Part shown: piece by piece, positions 34,101 to 42,913 of the stretch
Layout: every line of letters begins with the position of its first letter
Numbering within the stretch: the stretch's first letter is position 1
Source of the DNA: Sphingobacterium detergens
GTDB taxonomy: Bacteria; Bacteroidota; Bacteroidia; Sphingobacteriales; Sphingobacteriaceae
DNA: 64,000 nt
Direction of reading: 5' to 3'
Assembly (NCBI RefSeq): GCF_003610355.1
Contig: NZ_RAPY01000002.1
Coordinates: 248,001-312,000 of the forward strand
Translations under genes and position numbers: made by a program
The notes under the pieces: model-generated
What the model saw: the letters and a program-made list of their open reading frames with translations, nothing else
Databases searched by the model: none
What the model was told of the DNA's origin: nothing

Positions 34101-34489
34101 GACAGAATTATACCAAAGATCTGTTGATGGCTTTGCAAGGAAATAAAGCGTTGCCGGCATTGGGAAGTATCAGTTCGGAATTAAATGAGCGTTGGATGGC
34201 CTATGGCTGGATGGAAAGCAATGACCCAATCAATTCATTTAATCAGTATGATATCTGGGCCAAGAAAATGAGTTATGTCCGTATTAATAGCATTCGTCTG
34301 GGATATACATTACCAGCGGCACTAAGTAAGAAGATCGGGGCAAGCAATCTACGTGTGAATGTAGAAGGACGGAACCTGTTTGTTTTCGGAGCGAATTACG
34401 ATGGATATTTTGATCCAGAAACCTATGGTGACTATTATGCCCAACCGATTAGCAAATCTTTTGCTTTTGGTCTTTCGGCAAGTTTTTAA
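31151..34489 (+). CDS. SusC/RagA-type TonB-linked outer-membrane protein (pair 1)
   Basis: 1112 residues with a signal peptide (cleavage near AHAQ, residue 19). Residues about 25-110 are the carboxypeptidase-regulatory-like domain (LKGKVLDAVTLKPVVGATVVV). The TonB box-like DEVIVTGYT is followed by the plug (LAGQVAGLQLSN, IRIRGTVSLNGTQDPLWVIDG, VLKDAAATSIYGARAANGVI) and a 22-strand barrel ending FGLSASF. It forms the porter for oligomers captured by the SusD partner. It is the second gene of the protease-SusC-SusD unit; linkage to the protease suggests a peptide substrate. Confidence 0.94.
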   Translation: MNKFLIPLTFMCVQMAHAQESKELKGKVLDAVTLKPVVGATVVVESSAVAEDIGVPNQVQQSALGSLTDASGEFRLKVPGNLKYVTISYVGYQRIQVPVFQDHRTILLQPSGESLDEVIVTGYTDIKKRKNTTAYNKINVADIKQTGVASIDEMLAGQVAGLQLSNFNGGPNSAPQIRIRGTVSLNGTQDPLWVIDGLPIEGTELPNRIDKDNLNSLNNLPIAGINPDDIADITVLKDAAATSIYGARAANGVIVITTKRGKSGPAKLQVSANTFVTERPDYAQLDMMNANEKVDFELLMANRTDLNYRSDKGAIMRILSNANALDAYRSGGLAALSPDVQQSINQLRTQQTDWGKELYRQALNQQYSASISGGNDGHRYYLSSGFYDEKGATKAVDLRRYSLTLNNDFNINDRFKAGINLLGSVSNRQNPIQDRDAFTNPSYYVRSVNPYLSVYDQSGKYNYDPDIEGFEKDTYIPFNAIEERENTKYSLTNKALKAISYLEYAIVPQLSLRTEFGLQFDENGTEKFADQESYNTRKFRAATRYYDTASKTYKYFLPTGGTIENTHNSIFQYNWKTYLKYTKSWQDRHELEVMGGTELRRSTNKIVTTKGFGYNPATLTTQNIDFPNSNYQNDPRFRQYSKGFIENSYASFYGNATYTLDRKYNVYGSIRYDGSNMFGVDPQYRFLPIWSLSGSWNVLEEEFIKGKTALSDLRVRASYGIQGNVDRNTYPFIVGKYGNTNLLPGSTEGTVVVDMPANDKLRWERTQSYNAGIDLGLWKNRLNITVDYYNRKSTDLISYSALPLENGFQNVQVNWASARNQGVELTISSRQIQTEKFSWSTDFNIAHNNNKLLKVVNNPKAYAPETQEGRPINGLYVLETAGLDKDGVMQFRNLDGSVSSFEDFYGLYDPWADFLPGYTSQTDMTAAEYRSKFKYKGSKDPKFIGGMTNRFRYANFDLAISAVFNLERWVSRTPTYNPAKVDRGQNYTKDLLMALQGNKALPALGSISSELNERWMAYGWMESNDPINSFNQYDIWAKKMSYVRINSIRLGYTLPAALSKKIGASNLRVNVEGRNLFVFGANYDGYFDPETYGDYYAQPISKSFAFGLSASF

Positions 34490-34509
34490 TTCTTTAAATT
34501 GATTATAAA

Positions 34510-35829
34510 ATGAAGAAGATAGTTTATTTTGGAATGATCATGACAGCTGGTGCATTGGCTTCCTGTGATAAATACTTAGATATACAACCTGTAGGGACAG
34601 TTATTCCTGCTTCTGAAAGTGATTTCAGGGGTCTGATGACAAGTAGCTACCTTGGTTTTCCAGCACATAAGTCCTACCTGTCTCTGCGTACCGACGAATT
34701 GATTTTGGACGAAAGTTCAACAGATGCAGCAAGAACTAAGGATATCTACCTATGGAATGATCAAAATCCCGATCCGACAACGATTGCCTATCCCTATTTG
34801 GCATTTTACAATAGTATCTTCTATGCCAATCAGATCATCAGTACGATCGATGAGAAACTGGGAAGCAGTGCAAATGTAGATCAGATCAAAGGTGAAGCTT
34901 ACCTGATGCGTGCCTATGCGCATTTTGAGCTACTGAATTGCTATAGTGAGGTTTATTCGCCAGGCAATGTAGGCTTGCGTGGAGTTCCGTTGTCGACCAA
35001 AATCGACCTGGAACAACGTTTTGTTCCGGCAACCATAGGTGACTCGTATACGCAGGTGCTATCAGATATGGAGAAGGGGACGGCATTGCTTACGGTAGAC
35101 GATCAGGCCAAAGGCGTAAATTACCGCTTTAGCAAGCGCGGGGCTTACGCAATGGCATCACGTGTTCGCTTGTATCGTGGAGAATGGCAGGCAGCAATAG
35201 ATGCGGCAAAACAAGCTTTGAAAATAAATGATAAGTTGGTAGATCTCAATGTTGGAGGAAGTTTATTACCCAATGATTTTGAGTCTGCCGAAATCATTAT
35301 GGCGTTGGAGAAAGTATCTGTTCCGGGGGTACGTACCAGTTCTTTTATTTCATCAGCACTATTGGCGAGTTATCCAGAGGGTGATCTGAGAAAGGGACGT
35401 TACTTCCAAAAAAGTGGTGGCGACTATGTATCTCTTAAAGGCGGAGAAAATCGCTTTAATGTCAGCTTTAGAAATGCGGATCTTTATCTGACAATTGCAG
35501 AATGCAATGTGCGTTTAGGAAATACGGCGGAAGCGCTAAAATATCTGTCCGCATTGAAGAAAAACAGATTTACAGCTGATGCCTATACACAGCAAGTCAA
35601 AGCTGATGCAAATTTGCCCAAAGAACAATTGCTGGATGCTGTATTACTTGAACGTAAACGTGAATTAGCGCTCGAAGGTTTGCGTTGGTACGATTTAAAA
35701 CGTACAACAAGACCTGCAATAACACATGCGAGTTTTGGTAGAACAGTGACCTTGCAGCAAAACGATCCGCGTTATGTGATCCGTTATCCACAGGAAGCGA
35801 TCAATAATAATCCAGATCTATTAAAATAA
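34510..35829 (+). CDS. SusD/RagB family lipoprotein (pair 1)
   Basis: 439 residues, lipoprotein signal with lipobox LASC (Cys19). The mature N-terminus DKYLDIQPVGTVIPASESDF and the helical core with YLMRAYAHFELLNCYSEVYSPG are typical SusD features; the C-terminus has the family motif LLDAVLLERKRELALEGLRWYDLKRT. It sits on the cell surface and caps its SusC channel. It follows SusC by 20 bases, and an attenuating hairpin separates it from the LytTR regulator gene. The ligand is unknown; the linked protease favours peptides. Confidence 0.92.
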   Translation: MKKIVYFGMIMTAGALASCDKYLDIQPVGTVIPASESDFRGLMTSSYLGFPAHKSYLSLRTDELILDESSTDAARTKDIYLWNDQNPDPTTIAYPYLAFYNSIFYANQIISTIDEKLGSSANVDQIKGEAYLMRAYAHFELLNCYSEVYSPGNVGLRGVPLSTKIDLEQRFVPATIGDSYTQVLSDMEKGTALLTVDDQAKGVNYRFSKRGAYAMASRVRLYRGEWQAAIDAAKQALKINDKLVDLNVGGSLLPNDFESAEIIMALEKVSVPGVRTSSFISSALLASYPEGDLRKGRYFQKSGGDYVSLKGGENRFNVSFRNADLYLTIAECNVRLGNTAEALKYLSALKKNRFTADAYTQQVKADANLPKEQLLDAVLLERKRELALEGLRWYDLKRTTRPAITHASFGRTVTLQQNDPRYVIRYPQEAINNNPDLLK

Positions 35830-35858
35830 GGTCAATTTTTTTAAATCCTTTATATATT

Positions 35859-35892
35859 AATCCATTTTCTTTCTTAGGAAATGGATTTTTTA
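35859..35892 (+). terminator. Hairpin terminator between SusD and the LytTR gene
   Basis: AATCCATTTTCT (35859-35870) pairs with AGGAAATGGATT (35876-35887) with one G-T, 5-base loop, then TTTTT. Read-through could still reach the regulator gene 14 bases on. Confidence 0.75.
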
Positions 35893-35905
35893 TTACATTC
35901 AACCC

Positions 35906-36631
35906 ATGGGATGGAATATATTGATTGTCGAAGACGAAGACTGGGCTTTTGTAGGCTTAAAGGAGATGTTGACAGACCTTTATGGGGACAGCACATTGAC
36001 ATTTACCAATACAAAGGAGATCCAGGAAGCGGTGAAGACCATCAATAAACATCATTTTGACCTGATCTTTATGGATATCCATCTGATGGATGGACTGAGT
36101 TTTGAAATATTTAAACAGGTATCGATTGATGTGCCGCTTATTTTTACAACTGCCTATGAACAATATGCATTGGAAGCCTTTCAAAATCAAGGTTATGCCT
36201 ATCTGTTAAAACCTTTCGATGCAGAGGAGCTAGCGCAGATCATGAAACGTATTGAGCCACTATTACCCAAAGCTGAGTTGCGTCTAAAGCAACGCTTTCT
36301 GGTGAAGTATGGTAACTTTTTAAAGTCCCTGGCGATTGCCGATATTGCCTACTTTATGGCAGAAGATAAAGAACTGTATGCGGTGGAAAAAGAGTCAGGT
36401 GTAGCCTATATTATTGAAGATAGTCTAGTCCACTTGGTGACTCAGGTAGATCCATTCGTTTTTTTTCAAATTAATAGAAAATTTCTTGTTCGTATTGATT
36501 CCATTCAGTCTATGTTAAAAATAAGTCGGAATAGAATTAAATTGGAACTAATTCCCCAAACTCCAAAGGGAATTGAAGTAATTGTTAGCGAAGAGCGTTC
36601 CCCAAATTTTCAGCGCTGGCTAGATCAATAA
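35906..36631 (+). CDS. LytTR-family response regulator
   Basis: 241 residues. The receiver domain is residues about 3-120: acidic pair in LIVEDEDWAFVG, phospho-acceptor Asp57 in FDLIFMDIHLMDG, Thr/Tyr in LIFTTAYEQYALEAF and the Lys in AYLLKPFDAEEL. The LytTR DNA-binding domain follows (about 135-238): RFLVKYGNFLKSLAIADIAYF, a VAYIIEDSL strand and FFQINRKFLVRIDSI. It is most probably the partner of the LytS-type kinase encoded 7.7 kb upstream, with the protease-SusCD genes between. The start ATG follows the SusD terminator by 14 bases. Confidence 0.9.
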   Translation: MGWNILIVEDEDWAFVGLKEMLTDLYGDSTLTFTNTKEIQEAVKTINKHHFDLIFMDIHLMDGLSFEIFKQVSIDVPLIFTTAYEQYALEAFQNQGYAYLLKPFDAEELAQIMKRIEPLLPKAELRLKQRFLVKYGNFLKSLAIADIAYFMAEDKELYAVEKESGVAYIIEDSLVHLVTQVDPFVFFQINRKFLVRIDSIQSMLKISRNRIKLELIPQTPKGIEVIVSEERSPNFQRWLDQ

Positions 36632-36747
36632 TAATTTGTTAGCTTGCTTACCATCAGCTTGTTGTCCTGAGTTGTTTCTGTAATTGTTTGATTTTTAGTA
36701 ATTTATTTTTTTATAAAAAATGTATAGTAAATTAGTATAGATTGTAT

Positions 36748-36755
36748 TATATTTG
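36748..36755 (+). promoter_or_regulatory. Bacteroidota-type -7 box before SusC pair 2
   Basis: TATATTTG followed by CG lies 140 bases before the ATG at 36895, which would leave a leader of about 130 bases. No clear -33 element. The rest of the 36632-36894 gap is very AT-rich and without a gene. Confidence 0.35.
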
Positions 36756-36894
36756 CGATCTGATAAAATCTATCAATTTAGTAGATTTTTAAACACACTA
36801 TGTTTCGCCATGTTTTTTGGTAAAATAATTACATTTAATTTATTTATTTTCTATATATTTATTATACTTAACTCATTTATTAAATATCCTTAAT

Positions 36895-39800
36895 ATGCAC
36901 TCAACATTCAAATACATTCCTATTGTAGCATTAGCGTTGTCTAGTGCCAATATGAATAAACTGTATGCACAGCAACGTTCCATTCAGGGGAAGGTGACCG
37001 ATGCCAATACTGGGCAGGCACTTCCTGGCGTAAGTGTGCGTGTATCTGATCAAAATAAATCTACACTGACGAACGCTAAGGGGGAGTTTGCGATCAGTAC
37101 CACTGGTAAAGATGACCCGTTCCTGGAGTTTTCTTTTATAGGTTACGAGTCGCAGCAACTGAGAGCCACCGGAGGTACTATCTCTTTGGCTTTGAAACCA
37201 TCAAGTACAGACCTGGATGAAGTCGTGGTGGTGGCTTATGGTACATCTAAAAGATCTAATATTACTGGTTCAGTGAGTACCGTGAGTAGTAAAGCGATTG
37301 AGAACAGACAGGTTTCCAGTATCTCCAAGGCATTGGAAGGTCAAGTTCCCGGTCTACAATCTGTTGCTTCATCTGGTCAGCCAGGGACGGATGCGACAAT
37401 TCGTATTCGTGGAATTGGTTCCATCAACGCATCAAGTTCTCCATTAATCGTATTGGATGGCAATCCTTATGCGGGGGATATCAGTTCTATTAACCCAAAT
37501 GACGTTCAGTCTATATCGGTATTGAAGGATGCGGCCTCCAGTGCACTCTATGGTTCACGGGGAGCAAATGGTGTGATTATTATTACGACTAAATCCGGTA
37601 AAACTTCGGGTGACACAAAAATTAACCTCAATTTCACACAGGGGTATTCAGGCCGGGCAGTTAGTGATTATGAGCAAGTGACAACAGACGAATACTTCCA
37701 ATTGTATTGGGAGGCCTTGCGAAATAAAAATTTGAGCAATGGTTTGAGTGCTTCACAGGCTGCGACAAATGCAAGCAGGACTTTACTGGTCGATCTGAAA
37801 AAAAATCCCTATGGTAGCAACTTTCCGCAACCGGTAGGGGTAGATGGGAAACTAGTTCCGGGAGCCAAAGCGCTTTGGGATGATCCTTGGAAAGACGTAT
37901 TGCAACGGACTGGTGTGCGCACACAAGGTGATTTAAGTTTTAGTGGTGGCGGTGAGAAAAATACCTATTATATTTCGGGGGGATACCTTAATGACCAAGG
38001 GATGGCTATTGAGTCTGGATTTAAACGGTATAATTTGCGCGCGAATATCGATAGCAAAGTCAAATCTTGGTTGAACGCCGGTGTCAATATAGCGGGGAGT
38101 AGCACGTTTCAGAAGTACCCACAATCCGAAGACAGTAATACAGCGAATATAATTAACTTTTCTCGATTGGTTCCTTCTTTTTATCCCTATTATGAACGTA
38201 AAGATGATGGGTCTTATGTGGAAGAGAATGGAAAAAGAGTGTATGATTTTGGGGCATATAGACCAAGTGCTGCCTCGCCACGTAATAATTTAGCAGCCAC
38301 TTTGCCATTAGATAAGAACGATATCCGTAGGGAAAATATTTCAGCAAGGGCATATTTAGAGGCTTTGTTAACAAAGAATCTGAAATTGAAATCTACTTAT
38401 AGCCTAGATTATATCAATTCTAATACACATGATTATGCGAATCCTTTATATGGATTTAGTGCTGAAACATTCGGTTCTGTGGGACGATCAAGTGTACGGA
38501 CAGTAGGACAAACCTGGAATAACATATTGACCTATGAGAAACAGTTTGGCTTACATCACCTTAATGTATTGGCTGGACAGGAATATTATGCGTTTAATAG
38601 TAGCAACATTAGCGGTAACCGTAGTTATTTTGTATTGCCGGGATTTTATGAACCAATTGCGGCTTCGCAACTGGATGGTTTTACCGGTTCAAGTGTTGAT
38701 TATAAACTATTGAGTTTTCTAGGTCGTTTAGAATATAATTACGATAACAAATATTACTTCTCTGGTTCATTACGGACAGATGGCTCGTCTAGATTTAGCC
38801 CAGAGAAGCGGTGGGGAACATTTTGGTCCGTCGGGGGATCGTGGAAATTGAAACAAGAAGACTTCTTAAAAGATAACGGCACAATTAATCAATTGACTCT
38901 CCGTGCGAGTTATGGTGGTCAAGGGAACGATAATCTGGGGACTTATTTCGCCTATCAAGGACTCTATACGATTGCCAATAGTCTTGGTAAAGGGGGAACG
39001 TATACAGGGAGGCTGGCGACGCCGGATCTGAAATGGGAGACTAATCTGAACTTAAATGTTGGCGTGGATGTTTCGGCTTTCCAAGACCGGGTTTCGTTGA
39101 CAGTGGAATATTTTGACAGGAGAAGTAAGGATTTACTGTTTACGATGCCGATGGCTCCGTCCACAGGATATGTTGGGTATGACGCGAATATAGGTGCGGT
39201 GAAAAATACCGGTATAGATGTGGATATCCATACGATTCCTGTTAAAAATGATAATTTTAGATGGAATCTGGATCTCAATTTCTCCCATTATAAAAATAAA
39301 ATTACGTCGCTTCCGGATAATACAAAGCCAATTATCAGTGGTACCAAAATTCTTCGTGTAGGAGGGAGCGTCTTTGATTTTTATATGCCTGAATGGGCTG
39401 GTGTGAACCCTGAAAACGGATTGCCACAATGGTATCTCGCTGATAAAGATGGTCATAATACCGGCGAGAAAACTTCTAAATATAGCGATGCGGGAAGCTT
39501 TGTTGCAGGGAGCTCACTCCCTGATATTGTAGGAGGTCTTCAGAATAGCTTTACCTACAAAAATTTTGATCTGTCTGCGTTATTGAGCTTTAGCCTTGGA
39601 GGACAAATATTGGATAATGACTACATTCAATTGATGCATAATGGTAATAATGCCGGTCGTGCCTGGTCGAAAGAGATATTGAATCATTGGACGCCGGAAA
39701 ATACACAAACAGATGTCCCTAAATTAACGACCGATGCCACAAACTGGACTTCGGCATCCACGCGCTTTTTATATAGCGGAACCTATGCACGCCTTAAAAA

Positions 39801-40002
39801 CGTAAGCTTCGGTTACAGTCTCCCCGGAGCTTTATTGAAGCGGATTAATATCGATAAAATACGAGTTTTTGCCACTGCCGAAAATCTTTTGACATTTTAT
39901 GGTCACAAAGGTATGGATCCCGAGCAGACTGTAAATGGTAATACATATTTCCGCTATCCGGCGATGCGTACAATCTCTGGTGGTATACAGCTTGTGTTTT
40001 AA
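36895..40002 (+). CDS. SusC/RagA-type TonB-linked outer-membrane protein (pair 2)
   Basis: 1035 residues, signal peptide to about LYAQ (residue 26). The regulatory-like domain is at about 28-108 (IQGKVTDANTGQALPGVSVRV), then a TonB box-like DEVVVVAYG and plug (LEGQVPGLQSVAS, IRIRGIGSINASSSPLIVLDG, VLKDAASSALYGSRGANGVII) and a barrel ending ISGGIQLVF. It imports oligomers with the SusD encoded 30 bases downstream. No hydrolase or protease is linked in this window, so the substrate is open. It is preceded by the LytTR gene, which could regulate it. Confidence 0.94.
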   Translation: MHSTFKYIPIVALALSSANMNKLYAQQRSIQGKVTDANTGQALPGVSVRVSDQNKSTLTNAKGEFAISTTGKDDPFLEFSFIGYESQQLRATGGTISLALKPSSTDLDEVVVVAYGTSKRSNITGSVSTVSSKAIENRQVSSISKALEGQVPGLQSVASSGQPGTDATIRIRGIGSINASSSPLIVLDGNPYAGDISSINPNDVQSISVLKDAASSALYGSRGANGVIIITTKSGKTSGDTKINLNFTQGYSGRAVSDYEQVTTDEYFQLYWEALRNKNLSNGLSASQAATNASRTLLVDLKKNPYGSNFPQPVGVDGKLVPGAKALWDDPWKDVLQRTGVRTQGDLSFSGGGEKNTYYISGGYLNDQGMAIESGFKRYNLRANIDSKVKSWLNAGVNIAGSSTFQKYPQSEDSNTANIINFSRLVPSFYPYYERKDDGSYVEENGKRVYDFGAYRPSAASPRNNLAATLPLDKNDIRRENISARAYLEALLTKNLKLKSTYSLDYINSNTHDYANPLYGFSAETFGSVGRSSVRTVGQTWNNILTYEKQFGLHHLNVLAGQEYYAFNSSNISGNRSYFVLPGFYEPIAASQLDGFTGSSVDYKLLSFLGRLEYNYDNKYYFSGSLRTDGSSRFSPEKRWGTFWSVGGSWKLKQEDFLKDNGTINQLTLRASYGGQGNDNLGTYFAYQGLYTIANSLGKGGTYTGRLATPDLKWETNLNLNVGVDVSAFQDRVSLTVEYFDRRSKDLLFTMPMAPSTGYVGYDANIGAVKNTGIDVDIHTIPVKNDNFRWNLDLNFSHYKNKITSLPDNTKPIISGTKILRVGGSVFDFYMPEWAGVNPENGLPQWYLADKDGHNTGEKTSKYSDAGSFVAGSSLPDIVGGLQNSFTYKNFDLSALLSFSLGGQILDNDYIQLMHNGNNAGRAWSKEILNHWTPENTQTDVPKLTTDATNWTSASTRFLYSGTYARLKNVSFGYSLPGALLKRINIDKIRVFATAENLLTFYGHKGMDPEQTVNGNTYFRYPAMRTISGGIQLVF

Positions 40003-40032
40003 ATCAGTTGAATGCTTAAAGTAAATAATATT

Positions 40033-41526
40033 ATGAAAATCACGAAAATAAAACTTGTCTATATGCTTTTGGGGCTTTCCTTCATAAATACATCTTGTAA
40101 GGATAAGCTCGATACGGTGCCTACGACGGCGGTAACCGAAGAGCAGATTTATAAAGATACACGCGGTGTCGCAACAGTTGTCAACGGTACATGGAAATAC
40201 TTAAATGATACCTATTTTACTTATGCTAATCCGGGGTATACGTCCATCATGCGTACAAGTGACGCAATGGGGAGTGATGTAGCGGTAACAACCAAATATG
40301 GCTATCGCGATGCGTATGGCTTTACGGAATTAGATAATCGTCGGGCTTCTCGGGTATCATATTTTTGGACTTTATTTTATAAGGTAATTGACAATACCAA
40401 CAATGTGATTGCCAAAGTAGATGGGGTAACTGGGGAGGTTGCGGAAAAAAACTTCTTAAAGGGACAATCAAAGGCATTGCGCGCATTTGTTTATCTTAAT
40501 CTTGCTTCGTTCTATCAGTTTAGTTACCTAAAAGACAAAAGTGCGAAATCAGTGCCGATTTATACTGAACCAAGTACCCTACAGACAAAAGGTAAGCCCA
40601 GAGCGAGTTTGGAGGAATTATATCAGCAGATATTGAAAGACTTAAAAGACAGTGAGGTGCTGTTGGCTTCGGCTACAAAGGTGGAAAAATATCAGATCAG
40701 CATAGATGTTGTTTATGGTCTTCTCGCCAGGACTTATTTACAGATTGGCGAATGGAAATTAGCAGCTGAATATGCAAATAAGGCAGCAGCCGGACATAAT
40801 CTAATGAGCGGGTCGGATTATCAGGCCGGATTTAATGATGCTCAAAATTCAGAATGGCTATGGGGGCATTTGCAAACTACTGAGCAGAATACAGCTAGTT
40901 ATACTTTCCACTATATTGATGTTTCTTCTTCTGCCTCATATTATTATAGTTTTATGGCTGATCCATATTTTAAGGATCTATTTGATAAAGATGATGTCCG
41001 CTATGCGCTATTTGAATGGGATGGACTGAAAGGCCGAGAAGGATTTTTACGCTATAAGAAGTTTAAAATGAAGACAAATCAAATTGGTGATATTGTGTAT
41101 ATGCGCTCAGCTGAAATGTTGCTAATTGAAGCTGAAGGTTATGCGAGAGCAGGAGAGATAGAGAAGGCGGTAGCTGCTTTGAACAAACTGCGACAAGCAC
41201 GGAATGCGAAGTTGTTTGAAGGAAGTGATAACGCGAAACTAATTGCGGAGATTTTGATTGAACGCAGAAAGGAGCTTTGGGGAGAGGGGTTTGCATTATC
41301 TGATATTATTCGTACGCAAGGTAAGGTTACAAGAAAGGCTTTTTTAAATGATAAAGGAGAACCGATACAGGTGCAGGTTGTTGACGAAGAAGGGAAAACA
41401 AAATTGGTCGATGGACAAGGCCATCGGGTGATCAAATTCTCCGACGGTTCTAACTTTGTGAATAATAGTCCATATTATCTATTTGCTATTCCCAATACAG
41501 AATACGAACAGAATCCAAATTTGTAA
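40033..41526 (+). CDS. SusD/RagB family lipoprotein (pair 2)
   Basis: 497 residues from ATG 40033 (MKITKIKLVYMLLGLSFINTSC), chosen because it gives a clean lipoprotein signal with lipobox NTSC; the frame is open from an ATG at 40012. The core has the TPR-like helices of SusD (KSKALRAFVYLNLASFYQFSYL, LLARTYLQIGEWKLAAEYANKA) and the C-terminal family motif ILIERRKELWGEGFALSDIIRT. It partners the preceding SusC. A hairpin terminator follows 19 bases after its stop. Confidence 0.92.
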   Translation: MKITKIKLVYMLLGLSFINTSCKDKLDTVPTTAVTEEQIYKDTRGVATVVNGTWKYLNDTYFTYANPGYTSIMRTSDAMGSDVAVTTKYGYRDAYGFTELDNRRASRVSYFWTLFYKVIDNTNNVIAKVDGVTGEVAEKNFLKGQSKALRAFVYLNLASFYQFSYLKDKSAKSVPIYTEPSTLQTKGKPRASLEELYQQILKDLKDSEVLLASATKVEKYQISIDVVYGLLARTYLQIGEWKLAAEYANKAAAGHNLMSGSDYQAGFNDAQNSEWLWGHLQTTEQNTASYTFHYIDVSSSASYYYSFMADPYFKDLFDKDDVRYALFEWDGLKGREGFLRYKKFKMKTNQIGDIVYMRSAEMLLIEAEGYARAGEIEKAVAALNKLRQARNAKLFEGSDNAKLIAEILIERRKELWGEGFALSDIIRTQGKVTRKAFLNDKGEPIQVQVVDEEGKTKLVDGQGHRVIKFSDGSNFVNNSPYYLFAIPNTEYEQNPNL

Positions 41527-41545
41527 GAAGTTAACTCATTGTTGG

Positions 41546-41597
41546 ATTATTCATAAAAAAACAGGCATATCTTTATAGGTCTGTTTTTTTATGAATA
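41546..41597 (+). terminator. Hairpin terminator of SusCD pair 2
   Basis: TTATTCATAAAAAAACAG (41546-41563) pairs perfectly with 41580-41597, with a 16-base loop. It ends the SusC-SusD pair 2 operon, 19 bases after its stop. Confidence 0.85.
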
Positions 41598-41672
41598 AAT
41601 TTCGGAGTAGCTATTTGGAGCCGTTATAGAAGCGTTTTGTCTTTTGCTAATAGTAAAGTCCTTTGCGCTTAC

Positions 41673-41763
41673 TTTTCCACATTATGTTGATAACTGTGTT
41701 GAGAAACTGTTTAAAAGAAAATACCCGGTTATTAACAGTACTTATTAACATTATGTTGATAAC
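41673..41763. repeat. Cluster of DnaA-box-like 9-mers with a 16-bp direct repeat
   Basis: ACATTATGTTGATAAC occurs exactly at 41679-41694 and 41748-41763. Within 90 bases there are TTTTCCACA (41673), TGTTGATAA (41685 and 41754, reverse of TTATCAACA) and TTATTAACA (41729 and 41742), each one or two mismatches from the DnaA box TTATNCACA. The second repeat copy overlaps the 3' end of the PepSY gene. Neighbouring genes converge here, so this is not arranged like an origin. Confidence 0.35.
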
Positions 41764-42913
41764 CCTTCTTTTTCTTTGTCTTCTTGCTTTTGTTCAGCCA
41801 GATAATATATCCTGTGATTGGAAGGGAAGCACAAAAAAGACTGGCGATAAAAGCAATAATCTTTGTTCCCAAGCCACCGATACTGCCGGTGTGGATGTCA
41901 TAATTGAGCGATCCAAGTTTATCTCCGAACCGCAAGTTGTCACCGCTTTTGATTTGTTTTAAACTGGCCTCTTTTCTGTCGAAATATAACCAGTTAAAGA
42001 CACCGCTTCGTTTTTCGTACCTTCTGATTTGAATATCGACTTCTTGCTCTGTTTCTTTTTTCAACCGGATGGAAAGCATTTCGGCCTGCGGATAATTTTT
42101 GAGACTATAGTGCAGTGCATTGTCCTGAAATTTTTCGTAAGCTAAGGGGATTGGTGTCGGGACAGCTAGCGTTTTAGATGTCGCTTCCTGTTGAAAAAGA
42201 TTAAATGTAGCGATATAGGTCTTTTTGAATCCCGGAAATGCGAATGCCAAACCTGTAATAGCAAAAGCCAGTGCAATAAAAAGGCTATAGAAGCCAATCA
42301 CATTGTGCAGATCGTGATTTAACCGTTTCCATTTAACTTTTGTGTCTACCCAAAAGCTCCTGCGGAGATTTTTTCCCTTCCATTTTTTCGGCCACCACAA
42401 TACAATCCCGCTCAATAGAATGACAATAAATAGCGCTGTAGACCAACTGACTAAAGCATGACCATATTTTTTTCCCAGCAACAAATTGAGATGGAGTTGT
42501 AATACCAGTTGAAAAAACTCTGTCTTTGTATTTTCAATGTGTTGCACCTTACCGGTATAAGGATTGATGAATACCCTTTTATAATAACGAAAGTAATTCC
42601 AATGGCCAAAGGCCGTCTCATCTGTTTTCATGGCACGAAATACCCAGGTTCGATCTTTCGCGGGATAGAGGTCTACACGGGAGATTTTCTGCCCCTTGTC
42701 CAGACTATGCTGCGCATTGTGCAGTAAGGTGCTTAACGGGAGTGGGGGCAAAGAGCTATCAACCGGGGCTATAAAATACTTTTCAGGATAAGCCCATAGT
42801 TTGAGCTCATCCTGAAAGGTATATATACATCCCGTTATACTTAAAATGAATACAATAATGCCGGTGATTATCCCGAGCCATTTATGCAGCCAAAGTATGC
42901 TCGACTTGATCAT
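41732..42913 (-). CDS. PepSY domain membrane protein, probable ferric-siderophore reductase-like
   Basis: 393 residues with an N-terminal PepSY-associated helix (ILWLHKWLGIITGIIVFILSITGCIYTFQDEL), a further helix pair around residues 150-230 (ALVSWSTALFIVILLSGIVLWWPKKWKG, FYSLFIALAFAITGLAFAF) and a final helix near 360. The His-containing helices are typical of PepSY proteins that pass electrons to imported ferric-siderophore. The gene starts directly after the stop of the upstream TonB receptor (no gap), so the two work together in iron uptake. The C-terminus is Lys-rich. Its last codons overlap the repeat cluster. Confidence 0.83.
   Translation of the reverse strand: MIKSSILWLHKWLGIITGIIVFILSITGCIYTFQDELKLWAYPEKYFIAPVDSSLPPLPLSTLLHNAQHSLDKGQKISRVDLYPAKDRTWVFRAMKTDETAFGHWNYFRYYKRVFINPYTGKVQHIENTKTEFFQLVLQLHLNLLLGKKYGHALVSWSTALFIVILLSGIVLWWPKKWKGKNLRRSFWVDTKVKWKRLNHDLHNVIGFYSLFIALAFAITGLAFAFPGFKKTYIATFNLFQQEATSKTLAVPTPIPLAYEKFQDNALHYSLKNYPQAEMLSIRLKKETEQEVDIQIRRYEKRSGVFNWLYFDRKEASLKQIKSGDNLRFGDKLGSLNYDIHTGSIGGLGTKIIAFIASLFCASLPITGYIIWLNKSKKTKKKKGYQHNVNKYC

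Noticed and set aside
41640..41765. Chromosome origin (oriC) or dif site
   Set aside because: DnaA-like boxes are degenerate, dnaA/dnaN are not here, the flanking genes converge instead of diverging, and no second half-site of a XerC/XerD type accompanies TTATGTTGATA.
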